A DNA stretch of 64,000 nt from Streptomyces sp. 6-11-2 (GTDB lineage Bacteria > Actinomycetota > Actinomycetes > Streptomycetales > Streptomycetaceae), in contig NZ_BJOR01000001.1 in assembly GCF_006540305.1 (NCBI RefSeq), forward strand, positions 3,844,001 through 3,908,000, written 5' to 3'. Shown piece after piece: positions 25,342 through 32,503 of the stretch; positions within the stretch are counted from its first letter, which is position 1; every line of letters starts with the position of its first letter. Both the position numbers and the translations under genes were made by a program. The notes under the pieces are model-generated. The model was not told the DNA's origin. It was given only the letters and a program-made list of their open reading frames with translations, and ran no database searches.

Positions 25342-27033
25342 ATGTCGTTCATGACAGCAACGTCCCCTGACCCCACCGGGCTTCCGTATCACCGTATGGC
25401 CCGGTACTCACCTCACCACCGCTGGTGGTGGCCGCTGCTCGGCACTGTGGTGCTGGTGTTCGGGTCGGTCCTGGCCACCCTGTTCCTGTACCTCCTCACC
25501 GAGGGGATCGGCACGGCCGCCGGTTATCCGGAACTGCCGGACGGTGGCGTCGACTTCGGCCCCGTTCTGGGTACGGGTCTGGATCTGGCGTTCATAGCCG
25601 TGGACCTGCCGCTGGTGCTGCTGGCCGTGCTCTGGCTGGGCCGGCGTCCGGCCGGCACGGTGGCCTCCGTCACCGGTCGGCCGCGTTGGCGATGGCTGGC
25701 CTGGTGCCTGCTGGCCGCCGTGCCCCCCATGGTGCTGCTACCGGTGGTCGCGATCTTCCTGCCGGACGACCAGGGCGACGGCGGAGGGGCCGGCGTGTGG
25801 GTGGGGTGGCAGACGTTCCTCGTCTCCCTGGCCATGCTGGTGGTCCTCGTGCCGTTGCAGTCGGCGGCGGAGGAGTACGTGTTCCGCGGCTGGCTGCTCC
25901 AGGCGACCGGTGCCTTCCTCCGTTCCCCGTGGCTCGCGGTGCTGCCGCAGGCGGTGCTCTTCGCGGCCGCGCACGGCTGGGGCACGCCCTGGGGTTTCGC
26001 CGATCTCCTGGTGTTCGGTGTGGTGGCGGGGCTGCTGACCATCCGCACGGGCGGCCTCGAGGCGTCCATCGCCCTGCACGCGCTGAACAACCTGCTGGCC
26101 TTCGGTCTGTCCGCCGCGTACGTGGACGGACTGGCGTCCGACGAGACGGCGGCGGACGCCACCTGGCAACTGGCCCTCGTCGACATGGCCTCGGTGCTGC
26201 TCTTCGCCGCGATCGTGCTGTGGCTGGCACGGCGACGCCGCCCGCAGCACGTGTCAGCCCCGCCTCCCGAGCCGGTCCCGCCCCATTTCCTGCCCTACGC
26301 ACCACCTCAGGGCGCGTACTGGCCGTACCCGCAGCAGGTGCCAGGTGGGTACGGTCCGTACCCGCAGCAGGCGCCGGGTGCGTACGGGCCGTACCCGGGG
26401 CCGCAGGGCATGTACGGGCCGTACCCGCAGCCGCCCGGGTCGCAGGGGGTGTACCCGCCGCCGGGCGCACAGGGGGCGTACGCTCCGCCGCCGGGCGCGG
26501 TTTGGCCGTACGCGTCACCGCAGGGCAGCCATGGACCGTACGCGCCGCCGCCCTCGAACGGGGCCGTCCCCGGCGCCGCGCCGGCTGGCCCTGCCGGGCC
26601 CGGATCCGCCGCATCCGGCGCCGGCGCGCCCAGTCCCGCCGCACTCGGGCCTACCGCGTCCAGCCCGGCCTTGCCCGGCGACGCACCCGGCCTTGCTGGG
26701 TCCAGCCCTGCCGTGCCCGGCGTCGCGTCCGGCGCCGCCGCGTCCGGTTGGGCCGCGCCCGGCGACGTGCCCAGTCCCGCCGTGCCGCGTCCCGCTGCGC
26801 CCGGTGATGCACCGGGCCATGCTGGGTCCAGCCCTGCCGCGCCCGTCGTCGCGTCCGGCGCCGCCGCGTCCGGTTGGGCCGCGCCCGGCGACGTGCCCAG
26901 TCCCGCCGTGCCGCGTCCCGCCGCGCCCGGTGATGCGCCCGGTTCGGCTGCGCTCGGCGAGGAAACCAGCCCCGCTGCCCCCGCTCCCGCCGACCCGCCC
27001 TCTCAGCAGTCCGGTGGCCCTCAGGACAGCTGA
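25342..27033 (+). CDS. CPBP family intramembrane protease with long repetitive C-terminal tail
   Basis: A 563-residue protein; an ATG at 25351 would give 560. Residues about 25-300 contain about seven membrane helices and the CAAX/CPBP motifs SAAEEYVFRGWLLQ (glutamate pair and Arg), VLFAAAHG (His) and ALHALNNLLAFG (His/Asn). The tail has YGPYPQQ-type repeats (residues about 320-410), then Ala/Pro/Gly/Ser repeats that include an exact-length 42-residue duplication. The tail resembles a disordered cytoplasmic or surface segment. The substrate is unknown. The 3' end overlaps the convergent helicase gene by 13 bp. Confidence 0.85.
   Translation: MSFMTATSPDPTGLPYHRMARYSPHHRWWWPLLGTVVLVFGSVLATLFLYLLTEGIGTAAGYPELPDGGVDFGPVLGTGLDLAFIAVDLPLVLLAVLWLGRRPAGTVASVTGRPRWRWLAWCLLAAVPPMVLLPVVAIFLPDDQGDGGGAGVWVGWQTFLVSLAMLVVLVPLQSAAEEYVFRGWLLQATGAFLRSPWLAVLPQAVLFAAAHGWGTPWGFADLLVFGVVAGLLTIRTGGLEASIALHALNNLLAFGLSAAYVDGLASDETAADATWQLALVDMASVLLFAAIVLWLARRRRPQHVSAPPPEPVPPHFLPYAPPQGAYWPYPQQVPGGYGPYPQQAPGAYGPYPGPQGMYGPYPQPPGSQGVYPPPGAQGAYAPPPGAVWPYASPQGSHGPYAPPPSNGAVPGAAPAGPAGPGSAASGAGAPSPAALGPTASSPALPGDAPGLAGSSPAVPGVASGAAASGWAAPGDVPSPAVPRPAAPGDAPGHAGSSPAAPVVASGAAASGWAAPGDVPSPAVPRPAAPGDAPGSAALGEETSPAAPAPADPPSQQSGGPQDS
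26695..26946 (+). repeat. Two tandem 126-bp repeats in the protease tail
   Basis: Unit one (26695-26820) and unit two (26821-26946) each encode 42 residues, with the shared block SGWAAPGDVPSPAVPRPAAP. They differ by only a handful of substitutions. The period is a multiple of three, so copy-number change keeps the frame. Confidence 0.85.
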
Positions 27034-29117
27034 CCCGGCAGGGGGGCCGTGTGGGTCACGATCAGGCCCGAGACTGCTCGGGTCAGGGCCACGTACAGGC
27101 GGCGCAGGCCGGTGCGTTCGTCGGGTTCGCCGTCGACGACGGCCTGGGGCTCGTCGAGGACGACGTAGTCGTACTCCAGGCCCTTGGCGAGTGAGGCGGG
27201 GACCAGGGTGAGGCGGGTCTCGGCCGTCGTCTCCTCGCCGGGGGCGAGGTACGGCAGGCCGGCCGCCGTCAGCGCCCCGGCCAAGGCCGGGACGCGGGCG
27301 TCGGCGGTGATCAGGCCGACCGAGCCCTCGTTGCGCAGCAACTCCTCGCACGCGGACACCACCTCGGCGTCCCCGGCGGCCGTACGGATCTCGAAGAAGC
27401 CGGGGTTCTCGCGCACCGACGCGACGGGGGTGAGCCCGGGGGCGATGTGCGGCAGCAGCCGGGAGGCGTACGTGATGACGTCCGTCGGCACGCGGAAACC
27501 CGCCGTCAGCTCCTCGATCAGGCCGTCGGACTTGCCGAGGTGGGCCAGGGCCTCCTCCCAGGTGCGGGTGGCCCACGGCGTGGTGCCCTGGGCCAGGTCG
27601 CCGAGGACGGTCGCGGAGCCGGTGGTGCAGCGCCGGCCGACCGCCCGGTACTGCATGGGGGAGAGGTCCTGCGCCTCGTCCAGGACGACATGCCCGAGGG
27701 AGTGGGTCCGCTCCACCAGGTCGGCGGCCTCGTCGACCAGTACGGCGTCGGCGGCGGACCACTTGGCCGACTTCACCGACCGTACGGGCCTGGCCCACAG
27801 GAGTGTCTTGCGCTCCTCCTCGGTGAGGATCCCGTCCGCGTGCTCCGCGAGGAAGTCCGCGTCCGCCAGCAGCCGCAGCACCAGTTTCGCCGGGTCGACC
27901 GGGGGCCAGACCGCCTTGACGGCCGCCTTGACCGCCGCGTTGCGGGCCACCGCGTCCTGCACACGGTCGTCGGGGGCCTCGCCCGCCCGCTCCATCTGCA
28001 CCAGCACGGCGTGCGCGATCCGCTGCGGCAGGGCCTCGCGGGCGGCGCCGTAGCGGATGCCGCGGTCCAGCAACTCCCGGACGATGTCCTCCAGTTCGTA
28101 CGTCGGGACGCGCCAGCGCCGCGAGCCGCGCACCACCACGACCGGTTCGGTGGGCATGGTCACGTGGGAGTACAGCGCCCTGCGGAGCACCTCCGCCATC
28201 CGTGCGTCGCCCTTGACGATCGCGGTCGCCGCGTCGTCCGCGCCCCGCACCTCCACATGCGCCACCAGATCGCCGACGGTGGCCTGCTGAACGGTCAACT
28301 CGCCGAGCGCGGGCAGCACTTGCTCGATGTAGTGCAGGAAGGACCGGTTCGGCCCGATCACGAGGGTGCCGGTGCGGGCGAGCCGCTCGCGGTGGGCGTA
28401 GAGGAGGTAGGCGACCCGGTGCAGGCCCACGGCGGTCTTTCCGGTGCCGGGTCCGCCCTGGACGCAGACGGTGCCGGACATCCCGGACCGCACGATCTCG
28501 TCCTGCTCGGGCTGGATGGTCGCCACGATGTCGCGCATCGGGCCCACACGCGGGCGTTCGATCTCCTGCTGGAGCAGCTTGCTGGTGGTGGCGGCTCCCG
28601 ACGGCTCGGCCGGGTCGGACAGGTGCTCGTCCTCGTACGCCGTGAGGTCGCCGCCGGTGTAGCCGAAGCGGCGGCGCAGCCCGACGTCCATCGGGTCCTT
28701 CCTGGAGGCCCGGTAGAACGGCTGCGAGACCGGTGCGCGCCAGTCGATGACCATGGGGTCGCCCTCGCCGTCGTGCACGTGCCGGCGTCCGATGTAGAAG
28801 CGTTCGCCCTCGGCGCCCTCCGCCCTGTCCGCGCCCGGGGCGTGCAGGTAGTCGAGCCGCCCGAAGAACAGCGGCGTGTCGCTGAGGTCGGCCAGCGCCT
28901 TGATGCGCTCGTCGATCTGGCGGGCGAGGACTTCGGCGTTGACCCAGTTCGCGGTGACGTCCCGGATGTCGAGCGACTCCGCGTCCTCGCGCATGGCGCG
29001 CAGTGCGGCCCGGGAGGCGGACAGGTGGGCGCGCTCGCGGGCGAGGGGGTCGCCGGGCATGTACGAAGACGAAGGCGACGAGGGAGACGCGGGAGACGAG
29101 GACGACAGGGACGACAA
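27021..29117 (-). CDS. HelD/HelR-type superfamily 1 helicase-like protein (RNA polymerase remodeler)
   Basis: A 698-residue UvrD-like ATPase. The TTG start at 29117 has GGAGG seven bases upstream. The N-terminal 40 residues are Ser/Pro-rich, then comes an antiparallel coiled coil (residues about 25-75). Walker A is GGPGTGKTAVGLHRVAYLLY, motif II is VVLDEAQDLSPMQYRA, and the C-terminal motif VI region is LYVALTRAVSGL. The length and architecture fit actinobacterial HelD, which detaches stalled RNA polymerase. HelR relatives give rifamycin resistance. I see no rifamycin-associated element upstream, so the HelR subtype is not assigned. Confidence 0.87.
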   Translation of the reverse strand: MSSLSSSSPASPSSPSSSYMPGDPLARERAHLSASRAALRAMREDAESLDIRDVTANWVNAEVLARQIDERIKALADLSDTPLFFGRLDYLHAPGADRAEGAEGERFYIGRRHVHDGEGDPMVIDWRAPVSQPFYRASRKDPMDVGLRRRFGYTGGDLTAYEDEHLSDPAEPSGAATTSKLLQQEIERPRVGPMRDIVATIQPEQDEIVRSGMSGTVCVQGGPGTGKTAVGLHRVAYLLYAHRERLARTGTLVIGPNRSFLHYIEQVLPALGELTVQQATVGDLVAHVEVRGADDAATAIVKGDARMAEVLRRALYSHVTMPTEPVVVVRGSRRWRVPTYELEDIVRELLDRGIRYGAAREALPQRIAHAVLVQMERAGEAPDDRVQDAVARNAAVKAAVKAVWPPVDPAKLVLRLLADADFLAEHADGILTEEERKTLLWARPVRSVKSAKWSAADAVLVDEAADLVERTHSLGHVVLDEAQDLSPMQYRAVGRRCTTGSATVLGDLAQGTTPWATRTWEEALAHLGKSDGLIEELTAGFRVPTDVITYASRLLPHIAPGLTPVASVRENPGFFEIRTAAGDAEVVSACEELLRNEGSVGLITADARVPALAGALTAAGLPYLAPGEETTAETRLTLVPASLAKGLEYDYVVLDEPQAVVDGEPDERTGLRRLYVALTRAVSGLIVTHTAPLPGQLS

Positions 29118-29454
29118 GGGGGTGCCTCCGGAAGGCCTTCGGGGCGGGCGGGCGCCGTGGGGTGGTGCCGTGTGGCTGCGCCGCGCGGCGGCGGGATCTG
29201 CCGACCGGTTTCCGTCCGGACGGCGGCGCTCCGTGAGGAGGCGGGCAAGAGGGTGGATTCTAGGGCGCGGCTACGCGCGGAGGCCAACCGGTTTTCCCGC
29301 TCCGGGCCCGCCCAGGTGCCGTGATCGCCAGACCCTAGGGGTTCGCGTCCGCCGGACGCAGGGGCAGAGGTCCCTCCAGAGGGGTACTCGGAGGCAGGAA
29401 GGCCCGGTCCGTGGACCGATGCCGGTCCTATGCCCCCGGATCCACCATGGAGAT
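29118..29454. other. Intergenic region with palindromes upstream of the HelD-like gene and a small ORF
   Basis: These 337 bases hold no gene. They contain the palindromes GCGTCCG-C-CGGACGC (29345-29359) and CGGTCC-GT-GGACCG (29405-29418), which may be operators. Promoter boxes are not clear. The divergent transcripts of the HelD-like gene and the small gene at 29455 must start here. Confidence 0.4.
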
Positions 29455-29640
29455 ATGAGCGCAGCAACCATCCACCCGGCTCCCGCCGCTCGCCCGGCCG
29501 GCGCCACGGCTGTCCAGGACGGCCCCCGTCATCACGTAATGGGCGACGCCCTGCACGCCGTCAAGGTGTTCGCGGGCGCCCTGTTCGACGTGGTCGTCCT
29601 CGGCGAGTACGGCGAGGAGGCGGGCGTACGCCACAAGTGA
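29455..29640 (+). CDS. Small hypothetical protein (61 residues)
   Basis: A short protein that starts at an ATG preceded by GGAG at 29449-29452. The first 28 residues are Ala/Pro-rich. The rest (HHVMGDALHAVKVFAGALFDVVVLGEYGEEAGVRHK) forms a hydrophobic helix with charged flanks, which could be a membrane anchor. It lies 17 bp upstream of the GT87-type gene on the same strand. I know no function. It could be a leader to the transferase operon. Confidence 0.5.
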   Translation: MSAATIHPAPAARPAGATAVQDGPRHHVMGDALHAVKVFAGALFDVVVLGEYGEEAGVRHK

Positions 29641-29657
29641 GCAACTAGGGTCGGTCC

Positions 29658-30848
29658 GTGACAGCACGGAAGGTGATGGTCCGGTCACCAGCGGCACTCG
29701 CCCTGGCCCTCCTCGTCGTCTCCCTCGCCGCCCTCGCGGTCCTGTTCGCGGTGCAGCGGGTGCAGATGCCCGACGCGGTGGTCTACCAGGCCGAGGGCGC
29801 GGCGGTCGTCCACGGCCGCGACCTGTACGGCTTCACGGTCACGCAGGGACGGCTTCCGGCCACGTACCCGCCGTTCGCGGCCCTGCTGTTCGTGCCGGCG
29901 GTGTGGCTTCCCGCCGCGGCCCTGAAGGCGGCGTTCTTCGCGGGCAACGCGCTCCTGCTCGCCTGGCTCGTCCACCTCTCCGCGCGGCTCGCCGGGCGCC
30001 GGGCCGGGCTTGCGGCAGTGTGCGCCGCGACGGCGCCGGCCGTCTGGCTCGAACCGGTCTTCCAGACCTTCGTCTACGGGCAGATCAACCTCGCGATCGT
30101 CTGCCTGGTCCTGTGCGACCTGACCCGGCCGCCCGGAGCCCGCGGCAGGGGTGTCCTGATCGGCGTCGCGGCCGGCATCAAGCTCACCCCGGGCCTCTTC
30201 ATCGTGTACCTGCTACTGCGGGGGCGGCGCCGCGAGGCGGCCGTGGCGGTGGCCGGGTTCGCCGGGACGGTCGCCGTCGGGGCACTCGTGCTGCCCGCGG
30301 CCGGCGTCGACTACTGGACGCGCCGTCTGTTCGAGACCAACCGGGTGGGCAAGCCGTGGATCATCGCCAACCAGTCGCTCCAGGGCCTGGTCGCCCGGCT
30401 GCTGGGGGAGCCGTCGCCCGGACTCGCCTGGATGCTGCCCGCCGTCGCGGTGACCGTCGCCGGCCTGTGGCTCGCGTGCCGGGTGCGGCGGGAGCGGTGG
30501 GGCGTGCTGCTGACCGGACTGACCGCGCTGCTCGTCTCACCGATCAGCTGGTCCCACCACTGGGTGTGGTGCGTCCCGCTGATCGCCGTACTCCTGGCCG
30601 AGGGCCGCCGCGTCTGGGCGGCGGTCACCGTGGTCCTGTTCACGGCCCGCACCCTGTGGATGGTCCCCAACAAGGGCGTGGAGCTGCACCTGTCCTGGTG
30701 GCAGCAGCCCCTGGCCTCGCCCTACCCCCTGCTGGGGCTGGCCCTGCTCATGGCGGTGGCGCTGGAATTCCGCAGACGGCGGTCCGGCGGGCCCCGGGAG
30801 GGTCAGGCCTCCTCCGCCAGCAGTTCGTCGGCGTCCATGATCCGGTAG
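29658..30848 (+). CDS. GT87-type polyprenol-phosphate mannosyltransferase-like membrane protein
   Basis: A 396-residue integral membrane protein with about ten helices, of the DUF2029 family typified by mycobacterial alpha-mannosyltransferases. The motif DAVVYQAEGAAVVHGRDLYG followed by TYPPFAALLF, GQINLAIVCLVLCD, and the AAGIKLTPGLFIVYLLLRGR block are diagnostic. Acceptors of such enzymes are periplasmic glycolipids built from polyprenyl-phosphate-mannose. The start is the GTG at 29658. The C-terminus is a Ser-rich tail. The gene overlaps the convergent XPB-type helicase gene by 46 bp. Confidence 0.87.
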   Translation: MTARKVMVRSPAALALALLVVSLAALAVLFAVQRVQMPDAVVYQAEGAAVVHGRDLYGFTVTQGRLPATYPPFAALLFVPAVWLPAAALKAAFFAGNALLLAWLVHLSARLAGRRAGLAAVCAATAPAVWLEPVFQTFVYGQINLAIVCLVLCDLTRPPGARGRGVLIGVAAGIKLTPGLFIVYLLLRGRRREAAVAVAGFAGTVAVGALVLPAAGVDYWTRRLFETNRVGKPWIIANQSLQGLVARLLGEPSPGLAWMLPAVAVTVAGLWLACRVRRERWGVLLTGLTALLVSPISWSHHWVWCVPLIAVLLAEGRRVWAAVTVVLFTARTLWMVPNKGVELHLSWWQQPLASPYPLLGLALLMAVALEFRRRRSGGPREGQASSASSSSASMIR

Positions 30849-32467
30849 GCGTAGCCCTGTTCGGCCAGGAAGCGCTGGCGGTGCGCGGCGAAGTCCTGGT
30901 CGATCGTGTCGCGGGCGACCACCGAGTAGAAGTGCGCCTGGTGGCCGTCGGCCTTCGGACGCAGCACCCGCCCGAGGCGCTGGGCCTCCTCCTGGCGGGA
31001 GCCGAAGGTGCCCGAAACCTGGATGGCGACCGTGGCCTCCGGCAGGTCGATGGAGAAGTTCGCCACCTTCGACACGACCAGCACGCTGATCTCGCCCTCG
31101 CGGAAGGCGTCGAAGAGCTTCTCGCGCTGCGCGTTGGACGTCTCGCCCTTGATCACCGGCGCGTTCAGGTGCTCGCCCAGCTCGTCGAGCTGGTCGATGT
31201 ACTGGCCGATGACCAGGATCTGCTGCCCGGCGAAGCGGCGGACGATCGCCTCCGTGACCTTGCGCTTGGTCGCCGTGGTCGCGCAGAAGCGGTACTTCTC
31301 CTCCGTCTCGGCCGTCGCGTACGCCAGTCGTTCGGAGTCGGTCAGGTTCACCCGGACCTCGACGCAGTCCGCGGGCGCGATGTGGCCCTGCGCCTCGATC
31401 TCCTTCCAGGGCGCGTCGAACCGCTTGGGGCCGATCAGGGAGAACACGTCCGACTCACGGCCGTCCTCGCGCACCAGGGTCGCGGTCAGTCCCAGCCGCC
31501 GCCGGGCCTGGAGGTCCGCGGTGAACTTGAAGACCGGTGCGGGCAGCAGGTGCACCTCGTCGTAGACGATCAGTCCCCAGTCCCGGGAGTCGAACAGCTC
31601 CAGGTGGGGGTAGATCCCCTTCCGCCGGGTCGTCAGCACCTGGTAGGTGGCGATGGTGACCGGGCGGACCTCCTTCCTGGTCCCGCTGTACTCCCCGATC
31701 TCGTCCTCGGTCAGGGAGGTCCGCTTCACCAGCTCGTGCTTCCACTGCCGGGCCGAGACGGTGTTCGTGACGAGGATCAGCGTCGTGGACTTCGCCTGCG
31801 CCATCGAGCCGGCGCCCACCAGCGTCTTGCCGGCCCCGCAGGGCAGGACGACGACACCGCTCCCGCCGTGCCAGAAGTTCTCCACGGCCTGCTTCTGGTA
31901 GGGCCGCAGCGCCCAGCCGTCCTCGCGCAGCTCGATCGGGTGCGCCTCGCCGTCGACGTACCCGGCGAGGTCCTCGGCGGGCCAGCCCAGCTTCAGCAGG
32001 GTCTGCTTGATCTGCCCGCGCTCGGAGGGGTGCACGGCCACCGTGTCCGGGTCGATGCGGGCGCCGACCAGCGGAGCGATCCGCTTGGACTTCAGCACCT
32101 CCTCCAGGACCGGCCGGTCGGTGGTGGTCAGGACCAGACCGTGCGCCGGGTGCTTGCTGAGGGTCAGCCGCCCGTAGCGGTCCATCGTCTCGGCGATGTC
32201 GACGAGCAGCGCGTGCGGCACGGGGTAGCGGCTGTACTGCACGAGGGCGTCGACGACCTGCTCGGCGTCGTGCCCGGCGGCGCGCGCGTTCCACAGGCCG
32301 AGCGGGGTGACCCGGTAGGTGTGGATGTGCTCGGGCGCCCGCTCCAGCTCGGCGAACGGCGCGATGACCCGGCGGCATTCGTCGGCCTGCTCGTGGTCGA
32401 CTTCGAGAAGCAGGGTCTTGTCCGACTGGACGATCAGGGGACCATTCACACGCAGCGCCCTTTCCAT
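30803..32467 (-). CDS. XPB/Rad25-type DNA repair helicase
   Basis: A 554-residue superfamily 2 helicase. It has a RecA-like ATPase region with Walker A LPCGAGKTLVGA, motif II DEVH (VYDEVHLLP), the LTATLVREDG loop, and the XPB-type motif ARPQEEAQRLGRVLRPK. A C-terminal motif VI region SGTFGSRQEEAQRLGR is present. The ATG at 32467 is the longest start; a GTG at 32449 after AAAGGG is an alternative. The 36-bp gap to the upstream helicase-associated gene on the same strand shows an operon. In bacteria XPB is a repair or replication-stress helicase. Confidence 0.92.
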   Translation of the reverse strand: MERALRVNGPLIVQSDKTLLLEVDHEQADECRRVIAPFAELERAPEHIHTYRVTPLGLWNARAAGHDAEQVVDALVQYSRYPVPHALLVDIAETMDRYGRLTLSKHPAHGLVLTTTDRPVLEEVLKSKRIAPLVGARIDPDTVAVHPSERGQIKQTLLKLGWPAEDLAGYVDGEAHPIELREDGWALRPYQKQAVENFWHGGSGVVVLPCGAGKTLVGAGSMAQAKSTTLILVTNTVSARQWKHELVKRTSLTEDEIGEYSGTRKEVRPVTIATYQVLTTRRKGIYPHLELFDSRDWGLIVYDEVHLLPAPVFKFTADLQARRRLGLTATLVREDGRESDVFSLIGPKRFDAPWKEIEAQGHIAPADCVEVRVNLTDSERLAYATAETEEKYRFCATTATKRKVTEAIVRRFAGQQILVIGQYIDQLDELGEHLNAPVIKGETSNAQREKLFDAFREGEISVLVVSKVANFSIDLPEATVAIQVSGTFGSRQEEAQRLGRVLRPKADGHQAHFYSVVARDTIDQDFAAHRQRFLAEQGYAYRIMDADELLAEEA

Positions 32468-32503
32468 GTGGTCAAACGTCCAGTGTGCCCTATCCGGGGC
32501 GGA

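Noticed and set aside
26345..26990. Repeats in the protease tail considered as CRISPR or mobile repeats
   Set aside because: Repeats are in frame, of coding type and lack spacers; they belong to the protein tail.
29118..29454. Rifamycin-associated element upstream of the HelD-like gene
   Set aside because: The palindromes seen do not match the element as I remember it, so rifamycin regulation is not claimed.
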